From the NCBI RefSeq assembly GCF_022811925.1, contig NZ_CP065511.1, positions 985,501-1,049,500 on the forward strand: a stretch of 64,000 bases of DNA. Direction: 5' to 3'. Below the pieces are notes generated by a model. It saw only the letters and a program-made list of their open reading frames with translations. It was not told the DNA's origin and did no database searches. Positions 25,456 through 34,302 of this stretch are shown in pieces. Numbering within the stretch: the first letter of the stretch is position 1; every line of letters begins with the position of its first letter. The position numbers were made by a program, and so were the translations under genes. This DNA is from Cytobacillus oceanisediminis (GTDB lineage: Bacteria; Bacillota; Bacilli; Bacillales; Cytobacillaceae).

Positions 25456-26468
25456 ACGGGAGTCTTGAATATTACCAGAAGCGCAAGGCTGTCGAAATTG
25501 CGGGTCGGATTCAGCAAAATGCCCAGACTGGAGACATTTCCTGTACTTTGCGGGATGGCATTCAGGATCTCATGCAGATTGAGGATCATGTTGGGGATGA
25601 TGACTTGGGGGAGGTCATGCCTTCCTTGGTTGAGCTTTACGGGGAAGCGGAAAAGGATCTTGGCGAAATGACCGGGATTCCGTCTGGTTTTAGGAACCTG
25701 GACAGGCTGACCGGCGGGTTCCAGGAGTCTGATTTGATCATTGTCGGAGCGCGGCCGAGTGTCGGGAAAACAGCCTTTGCCTTGAATATGGCTCTTCATG
25801 CGGCTGATCAGGATGTGGCCCTTATTTTTTCATTGGAAATGTCTAAAAAGCAGCTCCTGAAAAGGATGATCAGCTGCAAAGGGGAAATCAGCTCGATTAA
25901 AATGAGGAACCCGAAGCGCTATTTCAGTGATGGAGACTGGGCTCATTTTTCCGGTGTGATGGGGGAGTTCGGCGAGGTGAAGCTGCATATTTTCGATCAG
26001 GCAGGGATGGATATTGGGTACATCTGGTCCAAGGTCAGAAAAGCACGCCGGAAGTACGGCGAGAGTAGACGGATGCTGGTGGTGATTGATTATATGCAGC
26101 TGATTGCGGGGGATCCCAGGCATCAGAACCGCCAGGCGAAAATCAGCGAGATCAGCCGGAAGCTGAAGACGATGGCAAGGGATTTGAATGTAGCTGTGAT
26201 TGCTCTTTCGCAGCTAAGCCGGGGCGTGGAAAGCAGGCAGGATAAGCGGCCGATGCTTTCAGATTTGCGGGAGAGCGGGCAGATTGAGCAGGATGCGGAT
26301 GTGATTGCGTTTTTGTACCGTGATGATTATTACCATAAGGAATCCGACCGCAAGGATACGATTGAGATCATCCTCGCCAAACAGCGGAATGGGCCGATTG
26401 GGACTGTGCGTTTGGCGTTTTTGAAGGAGATTGGGAAGTGGGATTTGCCGGCGGGGGAGTTTGCGTGA
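25452..26468 (+). pseudogene. DnaB-like replicative helicase lacking its N-terminal domain
   Basis: The RecA-like C-terminal domain is intact: Walker A GARPSVGKTAFALN, Walker B MLVVIDYMQLI, then VIALSQLSRGVE, DLRESGQIEQDADVI and KQRNGPIGTV. The primase-binding N-terminal domain is missing. The expected start ATGACTAAACGGGAG at 25448, overlapping the previous gene, stops after six codons. The helicase frame resumes out of phase with SLEYYQKRKAVEIAGRI, the last part of the linker. An internal deletion with frame change best explains this. Re-initiation at TTG 25548 or ATG 25572 could still make a 300-aa ATPase. Confidence 0.8.
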
Positions 26469-26479
26469 GTGGCTGCTTT

Positions 26480-26930
26480 AGTGGCGGGGAAGTCGGTTGT
26501 GAGCGGGACGAATGTAGGGTTGCGTTCCCTTTGAGTGGGGAAGTCGTTGATGAGGAGCACGAATAAGGTGGAATCGTTCCCTTTGAGTGGGGAAGTCGTT
26601 GATGAGGGGCACGAATAAGGTGGAATCGTTCCCTTTGTGCTGGGAAATCGTTGATGAGCTCACGAATGAGGTGGAATCGTACCCATTGTGCGGGAAAATT
26701 GTTCGTGAGCGTCACGAATTGGATGGAATCGTTCCCTTCGCAATGAGAAATTGATAATGAACGGAACTAATCGATCTGAATAGTACCCCTCAAATTAGAA
26801 AACTGATAATGAGCGGCGCTAATCAGGCAGAGTAGTCACCCTCAGATTGGCAGACCGACATTGAACGGCACAAATCAAACCGAATAGTTCCCTCAAATTT
26901 AGCAAACCGACATCAAGCGCCCTTAATTGT
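26480..26930. repeat. Tandem repeat array, 52-bp period, about 9 units
   Basis: The landmark AAGTCGTTGATGAG recurs with gradual decay at 26491, 26541, 26593, 26645, 26696, 26748, 26800, 26852 and 26904: spacings of 50, 52, 52, 51, 52, 52, 52 and 52. The consensus contains GGTGGAATCGTTCCCTTTG and a TTCCC/GGGAA inverted pair around the unit border. Units next to the helicase are nearly identical; those toward the ger operon are strongly diverged. No gene is present in 26469-26978. Confidence 0.88.
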
Positions 26931-26978
26931 TATGCTTATTCAACGCCTGACCAGAAAAGGGACAGATTCACTGTCCCA

Positions 26979-28061
26979 TCAGGTTGTTCTTAAATACCCC
27001 TCATTTTGAACATCTATATGAAATTGAATATCAGATTTTAAATTAGGATAGTAAATGGACCGCCAGTTTTTTAGCTCTTTTCGGTCGATTTTAGTGCGAT
27101 ACAATTGCCCCAAGCCCAGAATATCTGCTTCGCTTTCCTGGAGTTTGGCTAACATGCTGCTGAATCGGTCTGTCAGTAAATGGCTCAACTCTTTTTTGAT
27201 CATATCACTGGATGTTTTGCCCCTTGTCTCGAGGACGACAACCTTTAGGTTTATTCGGCTTTGTAAAATTGGCTGTTTATCAGTCAAGTCAGTTTGGTGG
27301 TCCATGGAGTTGCCGATAATCATGACACTTGCGTGATTCAGGACTTCAATTTGTCCATGGGTGCCTTCATTATTAAAAGCGTTGAAAAGCAGGGTTTCAT
27401 CATTGCTGATCTGCTCCACCATCTTTCCGTTCTTTATTACGGCAGAGCCGACTTGTTCGTAGGTAGTCGTTTCTCCGGTAACAATCAGCGGGATTGCTAC
27501 ATCGCGTGTATAGGAATGGATGCTGCGGTAGACTTCCCATATTCTTGTAAGGGCAATTTCCGGATTCCAGCCTGCATTTTTTTCAAAGTAATCGAACATG
27601 TTGGTTCCTCGAAGATCCTTTGATTCTGAGAGTATCGAAAAAAATTCATCCAGGTTCTGGTCACAAATCGTTACTAGTGCTTTTGGGGATACTTCCCGTG
27701 ATCTCATGAAACCGGCGATGATGTCTTTCATGCCTTTCTCCGCTGTTTTCCTCTCAATCATGATTACTTTTACATGAAGCAGGTCTACACTGGTCTCCAT
27801 GTTTCGGCTGATGACATCGACAGCGTGGGAAATGGTTTCCCCCGTACCGGATACAATCTTTACTTCCAAAGACCCTTCCACAGGCTCAGGAATTTTTAGG
27901 AAAACCTTGTATTGATCGTCTTCAACAGTAGAAATGCCAAGGACAACAGGAAGTGTCCGATGATTGATATCCCTAATGTCCCAGCAGCCGGTTAATGTCA
28001 TCACTGCCAGAAGCAGACAGACAGTAATAGGGGCTTTAGATTTTACATTAAATGGTTTCAT
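26979..28061 (-). CDS. Germinant receptor lipoprotein, GerC subunit
   Basis: 360-aa Ger(x)C protein. The signal peptide ends in MTLTGCWD, the lipobox-WD pattern typical of GerC proteins, then DINHRTLPVVLGISTVE. It is the third gene of a gerA-gerB-gerC operon read leftward and overlaps gerB by 14 bases. The C subunit is lipid-anchored to the outer face of the spore inner membrane and is needed for receptor function. RBS AGGAAGGG. Confidence 0.93.
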   Translation of the reverse strand: MKPFNVKSKAPITVCLLLAVMTLTGCWDIRDINHRTLPVVLGISTVEDDQYKVFLKIPEPVEGSLEVKIVSGTGETISHAVDVISRNMETSVDLLHVKVIMIERKTAEKGMKDIIAGFMRSREVSPKALVTICDQNLDEFFSILSESKDLRGTNMFDYFEKNAGWNPEIALTRIWEVYRSIHSYTRDVAIPLIVTGETTTYEQVGSAVIKNGKMVEQISNDETLLFNAFNNEGTHGQIEVLNHASVMIIGNSMDHQTDLTDKQPILQSRINLKVVVLETRGKTSSDMIKKELSHLLTDRFSSMLAKLQESEADILGLGQLYRTKIDRKELKNWRSIYYPNLKSDIQFHIDVQNEGYLRTT

Positions 28062-29127
28062 CTTTACCCTTCCTCTTCATGCGGCGTCCAAAGAAAAAGA
28101 TTGAAAATGGAACTGCAATTAAAATGTAGAACCTCAGAAACGTATTCCACCAAAATAATTTCTCAACATCCTTCCAGTCCGGAATGAAAAAACATGAAAT
28201 ATAGACTGCGGCGGATAGCGCGAGCAACAATTTTACCGGTTTAATGGAAGGAAGGTAATGACTTAAGATTCGAATTGCTTTCCAGGACACAAGGGCAAGG
28301 TAAAGCATGATAAAGGAGATGAGGCTCAGCAGAAAAAACATCGTGACCCTGTCGAACATCAGCCAATTAATATTGATGGCATCCACAGCCACAACATATG
28401 GAAGGAAGGTTGTGGCTGATGTTGCCTGCCCAAAAGTCAGGACCGGAATATAGACTGAAAAAAGGAAAAAGGGAATAAGGAATGCGGCGGCCCATAATAC
28501 ATATTTTCTGTCATAGGAGAAATAAGGCTGGACAAAGCCGAGAAACAGAAAGCCTCCGGAGAAAGCAAAAAAGCTTTCTAAGTATGTTCGTTTTATAATG
28601 AATCCGAGATCTGCATCTAAAGGAACCATGTACCTCCAATCCACGTTCTGAAAAGAAGTGAAGAAAATAAAGATGATGATGGGAAGAAATAAAAGGGATA
28701 GGAGAAGTCCAGTGCGAAAAATGGTTTCGACTCCTTTGGCTGCTATATATGTTGAAATAGATATCAATAAAAGCATGATGGCCCATAAGGGAGTGTTGGA
28801 TAAAAAGACAATGGTGATGATTTCGGCATAAGCCCGGAGTGTTATCAATAAAATCATGCTGAAATATAAGAATACCGGGGCAATAAAGAAGATAGCTGTC
28901 CCTTTTCCGATTCCTGCATAGATGCGAATGATGTCTTTTTTCGGAAAATAGCTTAGTCCCTTCATATAAATAGTGATAAAAATGAAATGAATGACCACGC
29001 CGACCAGAACAGGAAGCCAGTGGCCCTGTTCTGTACTTGAAATAACATTGCCCGGATACATAAAGAAAATAAGGCCCAAATGACTGATGACATACATCAG
29101 CATGACATGCAAACTTTTATCCGCCAT
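28048..29127 (-). CDS. Germinant receptor permease-like subunit, GerB (GerAB/SpoVAB-type APC family)
   Basis: About 359 aa with ten membrane helices, of the spore germination permease family related to amino-acid/polyamine transporters. It overlaps the end of gerA and the start of gerC. I prefer the ATG at 29127 (MADKSLHVML), about 10 bases after AAAAGGG, over the ATG at 29136 that nearly touches it. GerB subunits bind the germinant, usually an amino acid; the ligand here is unknown. Confidence 0.93.
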   Translation of the reverse strand: MADKSLHVMLMYVISHLGLIFFMYPGNVISSTEQGHWLPVLVGVVIHFIFITIYMKGLSYFPKKDIIRIYAGIGKGTAIFFIAPVFLYFSMILLITLRAYAEIITIVFLSNTPLWAIMLLLISISTYIAAKGVETIFRTGLLLSLLFLPIIIFIFFTSFQNVDWRYMVPLDADLGFIIKRTYLESFFAFSGGFLFLGFVQPYFSYDRKYVLWAAAFLIPFFLFSVYIPVLTFGQATSATTFLPYVVAVDAININWLMFDRVTMFFLLSLISFIMLYLALVSWKAIRILSHYLPSIKPVKLLLALSAAVYISCFFIPDWKDVEKLFWWNTFLRFYILIAVPFSIFFFGRRMKRKGKDETI

Positions 29128-30451
29128 TGCTTTCATTCCCTTTTAAATTTAAGTAGAGATAGGACTTGCCATAAGTATTGAGGCTTGCTAGGTAAGCGCC
29201 AACGAAAACCAAACCGGCAACCAGTCCCAGGATGCCAAATATCGCCGCCAGAAGCACAATGGCATATTTGAAAAGCCGAATGGAAACAGAGTTTTGAAAC
29301 CCGACGATGGTTGAGTTGGCAATGGTAGTGGCGGCAAGAATGATGATCAGCAGATTGCTGACTAATTTCGCTTCCACGGCAGCCTGCCCCAGAATAATTC
29401 CACCTACCATTGTAATAGTGGGTCCAATGGATTTCGGCAGCCTTACACTGGCTTCCAGGATTAATTCAAGAATAAGAAGCATGAAAATAATTTCCACCAA
29501 TGCCGGATAAGGAACTCCTTCGCGGCTTTGGGCAACTGATAAAGCTAGCTGGATCTGCAAGACTTCAGGGTTTACGGAAACCAGTGCCACATACAGCCCG
29601 GGTGTTATCAGCGTGATTAAAATGCCGATGATTCTGATCGCCCGAATGGCTAGCATGATGGGGAGAGGAAAATTCCGGTCATTTTCAACAGCAAACATAT
29701 CCCAGAGCAAATTTGGAAGAATCAGCGCAAAAGGCAATCGATCCACAAACAGAATGACTTTTCCTTTTTTCAGATTCTGAACCGCATGATGGGGCAGCTC
29801 GGTCGTATTAAACTTTGAGATTGCACTCCAAGATGGAAACCCCAGCATTTTGGCTAGCCCCTGCAGATCACAGGCTTCTATTTGAATATTTTTTTCAATA
29901 TGATCACGAATGCTATTAACCAGATCCGCATCCGCTTGGCCATCAATATACAGCAAGGATAGTTTGTTTTTGCGGCTGCGGCCGGCTGTAAAAGAGTCGA
30001 TTCTGATTTCGTCCGAGTTCACCAGTTTTCGGACCATGCCGATATTAGTATCGATTCCTTCTGTAAAGGAATCCAATGCTCCTTGAATAACATTTTCATT
30101 TGTGGGTGAATCAATCGAACGATCGAGCATCGCGGGTACAGGCTCCATAATGATAAAACGGGCGGTGTTTTCAAAATGGATAATCAGTTTGCCTTCATAT
30201 ATGGATGAAATGGCTTTCCGGACATCCCCTTCAATCACTTCCCCTATGGCCCGCCATAAATCCCCAGAAGGCTGATTCTGCAAAAGGATGCTCTCCGCAT
30301 GCTTGTGAAGCACCACTCTCGTTTTGATAAAATCAATGAGTGTATTAAATCCCAGCAGCATAACGGCAGCATCAGCAAGATAGTCTCTCTGAAGATGAAA
30401 ATCGCCATTGTTTCCAAGCTCTGCTTTTATTTCATTAATAAATCGATCCAT
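29117..30451 (-). CDS. Germinant receptor subunit, GerA
   Basis: 444-aa GerA-family protein. A soluble N-terminal region carries the family pattern SPTNENVIQGALDSFTEGID near residue 135. Membrane helices occupy about residues 240-430, including PYPALVEIIFMLLILELILEA and RLPKSIGPTITMVGG. It is first in the gerA-B-C operon. It is slightly short compared with the usual 460-490 aa, mainly at the N-terminus. GerA subunits assemble into the nutrient-gated ion channel. I could not identify a convincing sigma-G promoter upstream. Confidence 0.94.
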   Translation of the reverse strand: MDRFINEIKAELGNNGDFHLQRDYLADAAVMLLGFNTLIDFIKTRVVLHKHAESILLQNQPSGDLWRAIGEVIEGDVRKAISSIYEGKLIIHFENTARFIIMEPVPAMLDRSIDSPTNENVIQGALDSFTEGIDTNIGMVRKLVNSDEIRIDSFTAGRSRKNKLSLLYIDGQADADLVNSIRDHIEKNIQIEACDLQGLAKMLGFPSWSAISKFNTTELPHHAVQNLKKGKVILFVDRLPFALILPNLLWDMFAVENDRNFPLPIMLAIRAIRIIGILITLITPGLYVALVSVNPEVLQIQLALSVAQSREGVPYPALVEIIFMLLILELILEASVRLPKSIGPTITMVGGIILGQAAVEAKLVSNLLIIILAATTIANSTIVGFQNSVSIRLFKYAIVLLAAIFGILGLVAGLVFVGAYLASLNTYGKSYLYLNLKGNESNGG

Positions 30452-30645
30452 TGCGGGTTACCCCTTCGTAAGACATAAATATTATTAATCTTCGCTGGAT
30501 GGAAAATTTTATTCCTAAAAACTTTATTTGGAGTGTTACCTGCGGCTAAAAATGAGGTATCTTTCGTTCTTTGAACGAGAGTTCCGCCACCTAAAAAGGA
30601 ATTAACAAAACTCGAGAGGAATAATTAATGTGGGAGGATAGACAA

Positions 30646-31131
30646 ATGAAAATTATCGCAGTTCACGAACATCCACATTTATTTGATAGCGCAGTTCAAT
30701 ATTCCTGGGAGAAGTGGGGAACAGAAGAAAACTTCACTTTTTACCAGGATTGCATGATTCACTCCGGGAAAACAGAGGACGGCATCCCGAGATTTTATGC
30801 AGCGATCGAGAATGAGGAGATCATTGGCACGTACGCTTTAATCCGCAATGACCTCAATAGCCGGCAGGATTTGTATCCGTGGCTGGCATGTCTGTACGTT
30901 GATCCCAACAGCAGGGGAAAGAAGCTTGGTGCCAGGCTGCTTGATCATGGTATTGTAGAAGCGGCGAAGCTTGGATTTAAAAAACTCTATCTCCAGACCG
31001 ATTTGGAAGGGTATTATGAAAAATACGGCTGGACGCATAGCGGAGAGGTATACGGGGCGAGCGGTGACTCCATTAAGTTATATGAAAAGGATACTGCATC
31101 AGCTAGACAAGCTGGGAACGACAAAAACTAA
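30646..31131 (+). CDS. GNAT family N-acetyltransferase
   Basis: 161-aa GNAT protein. The acetyl-CoA loop is in CLYVDPNSRGKKLGARLLDH (about residues 83-102), and YYEKYGWTHSGEVYG is the typical C-terminal strand. ATG 30646 follows GGGAGGATAGACAA; the frame also opens 18 bases earlier. The acceptor is unknown. Confidence 0.9.
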   Translation: MKIIAVHEHPHLFDSAVQYSWEKWGTEENFTFYQDCMIHSGKTEDGIPRFYAAIENEEIIGTYALIRNDLNSRQDLYPWLACLYVDPNSRGKKLGARLLDHGIVEAAKLGFKKLYLQTDLEGYYEKYGWTHSGEVYGASGDSIKLYEKDTASARQAGNDKN

Positions 31132-31160
31132 ACGCCCAGGATTATCCTGAGCGTCTGTTT
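31132..31160. terminator. Shared terminator hairpin
   Basis: ACGCCCAGGA (31132-31141) pairs with TCCTGAGCGT (31145-31154) with one mismatch, between two convergent genes. Confidence 0.6.
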
Positions 31161-31166
31161 GAATGA

Positions 31167-32597
31167 TTATTGTCGTTTTCCAAAAAACGTACCGGTCACT
31201 TCCTGTTCCTGCAGGGATAGAAGCTGGGAGACGGTAATGAATTCGTAGCCTTCTTTTTCAAGATAGGTCAGCAGGTCCGGAAGTGCTTCAGCAGTTGGCT
31301 TATGGATATCGTGCATTAAGACGATTGAGCCTGGCACGGCATTGGCCTTCACGATTTTTTGAATAGCCGAGGCATTGAGTGTTTTCCAGTCCAGTGAATC
31401 GACGGACCATAGAATAAGCGGTGTATGGGCCATTCCAGCAATTTTTTTCACATCTTCATTCATGGCCCCATAAGGCGGGCGGACGGTTGCTGGAAGCTGG
31501 CCGCTTGCTTCTTTGATTTTGTTGCTGGCTTCTTCCATTTCTTTGCGGATTTCTTTTTCGCCGAGGGATGAAAGGTCTGCATGGCTGTCACTGTGATTTC
31601 CGATTTCATGGCCTTCTTCAGCCACTTGGCTTGCGAGGGCAGGATAGAATTGCGCCTGGCTGCCAAGCATATAAAAGGTAGCCTTTGCGTTATGTTTTTT
31701 TAGAATATCCAGAATAAGCGGTGTGACTTTCGGGTGTGGCCCATCATCAAAGGTAAGGGCAATATACTTGCCGTTTGGATCCAGCGGAGCTGCTTCTGGT
31801 TCCTTGACTTCCGGTTCAGGAAGCTGAATGTCAGGCAGTTTCAAATGCTGGGCGATTTCATCCTTTAAGAGAGGACGGATCTGTTCGATTGGAATTTTCA
31901 CTTTGACCGCTCCGGCTGCACCGGCCGCAATTTCATATTCGTTAAAATAAAGGGTGAAATTCTTGCCGCTCAGTGACCATTTCCAGCTCGGCGGATTTTC
32001 CAGAGTTTCGTCAAGCAGGTCATCAAACAGATAGTCCTGGAGTTCTTCCTTCTCGCCGATTTGCTTTTTTATCATCGTCCTGAGGGTCGTCAGGGACTCC
32101 TCATCCATACGGATTACATCAGCAAGCTGCACCATTTTCTGATTGGCAAGATCGATGGTGAACGTTTTAACCACTGCTTGCCCATTTGCGCCACCGGTGT
32201 ACTGGTAGGCTTCAAATACAAGGGTGTACATGGTATCGGAGACTTTTTTCGGCTCCGCCTTGATATTAAGATGGGCACGGAATTCTTCGCTGTCCAGATG
32301 CTGCCGGTTTGCTTTCACAAGTTCCAGGAATTCCATTTCCTGAGCCTGAATCCATTCTTTCATGGGTTTGTTCAAATTCTCAATTTCAGTGATCGGAGTA
32401 CTGATCGCAAGGGTATAAGATTTCGTTTCCTTTGTCCGGGTTTCAAGGTTTAATCCGGGGAAAGCTGCCGGGGAAGTGGTTTCTGTTCTGGAAAAAGCCT
32501 GCAGGCTGGTGTCAGCTCCAGAGCTGATAAAATAATAGATGCCTGCAACGAAGATGCTGAATAATACCCATGATGGCCATTTTAACCGCTTAAGCAA
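31167..32597 (-). CDS. PdaC-like membrane-anchored polysaccharide deacetylase
   Basis: 476-aa protein. An N-terminal signal/membrane anchor (VLFSIFVAGIYYFIS) is followed by DUF4163/DUF3298-type domains (about residues 50-260) and a C-terminal NodB deacetylase domain: TFDDGPHP (metal Asp), IGNHSDSHADL (metal His), RPPYGAMN, and LMHDIH near residue 425. This domain order is that of B. subtilis PdaC, which deacetylates N-acetylmuramic acid in peptidoglycan. The start is TTG 32597 after GGAAAGGATATCA. Confidence 0.92.
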   Translation of the reverse strand: MLKRLKWPSWVLFSIFVAGIYYFISSGADTSLQAFSRTETTSPAAFPGLNLETRTKETKSYTLAISTPITEIENLNKPMKEWIQAQEMEFLELVKANRQHLDSEEFRAHLNIKAEPKKVSDTMYTLVFEAYQYTGGANGQAVVKTFTIDLANQKMVQLADVIRMDEESLTTLRTMIKKQIGEKEELQDYLFDDLLDETLENPPSWKWSLSGKNFTLYFNEYEIAAGAAGAVKVKIPIEQIRPLLKDEIAQHLKLPDIQLPEPEVKEPEAAPLDPNGKYIALTFDDGPHPKVTPLILDILKKHNAKATFYMLGSQAQFYPALASQVAEEGHEIGNHSDSHADLSSLGEKEIRKEMEEASNKIKEASGQLPATVRPPYGAMNEDVKKIAGMAHTPLILWSVDSLDWKTLNASAIQKIVKANAVPGSIVLMHDIHKPTAEALPDLLTYLEKEGYEFITVSQLLSLQEQEVTGTFFGKRQ

Positions 32598-32766
32598 TGA
32601 TATCCTTTCCTTTCCTGTCTTTAAAATTATGACTCTCCAAATATATAATTATATCAGGTGAAAAAGGGAAAATCATCGGGCTTGAGAAAAATTCACCATT
32701 TACTTTTAAAAAAATATAGTATAAAATAACACTTTAATCCGACTAAAAAGATAAGAAAAGGAGTGA

Positions 32767-34029
32767 ATGAGGTTGGCTCAAGTAGAAGTTAAAAGTAAAT
32801 CATGGGTTTCAGCACCAACAACAGTTGTTTCAAACTTAAATCCGATTCAAAAGCCTTTTGTAGCAGCTGGCGTTCTTGCAGCTATCATTTTGTTCATTTC
32901 CATTATAAATGCAGCGAACATGACACAGGGAGTTCTATTTATTATTGGAATTGCACTCGGCATGACCTTGCTTCATGCCCGCTTCGGCTTCACATCTGCA
33001 TTCAGGCGCTTCGCAAGCGTCGGAAACGGGCAGGGCCTGCAGGCGCATATGCTGATGCTGGCCGTTGCTTCAGCATTATTTGCGATTATTTTAAGCACTG
33101 GCTTTAGTTTTACAGGAATCGAGCCTAAAGGATATGTGTCTCCTGTAGGAGTTAGCGTCCTGTTTGGTTCCTTTATTTTTGGAATTGGGATGCAGCTTGG
33201 GAATGGCTGTGCGTCCGGTACTTTGTATTCGGTAGGCGGAGGACAATCCTCCATGATCCTGACGCTGATTTCTTTCATCGTTGGTTCCACGATCGGAGCG
33301 TACCACTTCTCATTCTGGATGGAAGAAACACCGGCATTGCCGCCAATCTCCCTGGCTACATCTACGGGACTCGGCTACGGCGGAGCATTGCTTCTGCAGC
33401 TTGCCTTATTTGCATTGATCTATTGGGTAACTCTGCAAATTGCGAAAAAGCGTAAAGCGCCAATGATGAAAGCTCTGCCTACAACGGCCGGGTGGAAAAA
33501 AATCCTGAGAGGATCCTGGCCATTGTTCGCAGCCGCAATCGTCTTGGCTTTGCTGAATGCACTGACTCTGACTGTCCGCGGAACACCTTGGGGCATCACA
33601 TCCGCATTCGCATTATGGGGCTGTAAAACGTTGATGGCAATGGGAATCGACGTAACATCATGGGGTTACTTTGCAAGTGAACCAAATTTAGCCGCATTGA
33701 AAAATACAGTGCTTGCTGATTCTACAAGCGTTATGAACTTCGGCATCATCCTTGGTGCCTTCATTTCAGCGGCATCACAGGGAACGTTCAAGCCTGGAAA
33801 AATCAAGCCGGGTGTCGCAGGTGCTGCGATTGTCGGCGGACTGCTTATGGGATATGGTTCCCGCCTTGCGTTTGGCTGCAACATCGGTGCCTACTTTGGC
33901 GGAATCGCATCTTTCAGCCTGCACGGCTGGGTATGGGCCATCATGGCCATGCTTGGAACGGGCGTGGCGCTGTTCATCCGTCCGCTGTTTGGATTGAAGA
34001 ACCCGAAATCTACGGATTCGGTTTGTTAA
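32767..34029 (+). CDS. YeeE/YedE (TsuA-like) sulfur-compound transporter
   Basis: 420-aa membrane protein with about ten helices. The conserved cysteine motifs GNGCASGTLYSVGGG (about residue 142), WGCKT and FGCNIGAYFGG (about residue 367) match the thiosulfate importer TsuA. The family imports thiosulfate through those cysteines. A TsuB-like sulfurtransferase partner is not next to it. Start ATG 32767 or, with better spacing from AAAAGGAG, TTG 32773 (MAQVEVKSK). Confidence 0.88.
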   Translation: MRLAQVEVKSKSWVSAPTTVVSNLNPIQKPFVAAGVLAAIILFISIINAANMTQGVLFIIGIALGMTLLHARFGFTSAFRRFASVGNGQGLQAHMLMLAVASALFAIILSTGFSFTGIEPKGYVSPVGVSVLFGSFIFGIGMQLGNGCASGTLYSVGGGQSSMILTLISFIVGSTIGAYHFSFWMEETPALPPISLATSTGLGYGGALLLQLALFALIYWVTLQIAKKRKAPMMKALPTTAGWKKILRGSWPLFAAAIVLALLNALTLTVRGTPWGITSAFALWGCKTLMAMGIDVTSWGYFASEPNLAALKNTVLADSTSVMNFGIILGAFISAASQGTFKPGKIKPGVAGAAIVGGLLMGYGSRLAFGCNIGAYFGGIASFSLHGWVWAIMAMLGTGVALFIRPLFGLKNPKSTDSVC

Positions 34030-34036
34030 TGGAAAG

Positions 34037-34068
34037 CCTGGCACTCTTGATGAGTGCCAGGTTTTTTT
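34037..34068 (+). terminator. Strong intrinsic terminator
   Basis: CCTGGCACTC, loop TTGAT, GAGTGCCAGG, then seven T residues. The following 34069-34302 has no clear gene; a possible leftward coding remnant is discussed in the findings. Confidence 0.93.
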
Positions 34069-34302
34069 AGCCAAAAAACAAAATCAGTTCCTGCTGTCAA
34101 AATGATTACTCTCCAGCTGCCCCAGCAAATCCTCGGCTAGTTCTTTAATTCCGTTGAAAGGGTTCCCGCCATTTCCAAGACTTTCCTCTCATTAGTAACA
34201 GAGTTACATTTTTTGAAAAATATTGAATTTTAGGAAAAAGTAATCTATTAATATTTCTAAACTCGAAATATAATGAATGGCAAATAGTAGAGGAGGGATT
34301 CT

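Noticed and set aside
24602..26468. Complete prophage
   Set aside because: Only the replication pair is present; there is no integrase, packaging, structural or lysis gene and no attachment site.
26330..26715. Overlapping minus-strand frames of 61-115 codons
   Set aside because: Also products of tandem repeat sequence and of the helicase antisense strand; no start signals.
30452..30645. Sigma-G promoter for the ger operon
   Set aside because: A GAATA-like -35 can be found but no matching CATACTA-like -10 at the proper distance, so it was not called.
32061..32453. 130-codon plus-strand frame inside the deacetylase gene
   Set aside because: Antisense shadow of a well-supported gene with a strong protein match.
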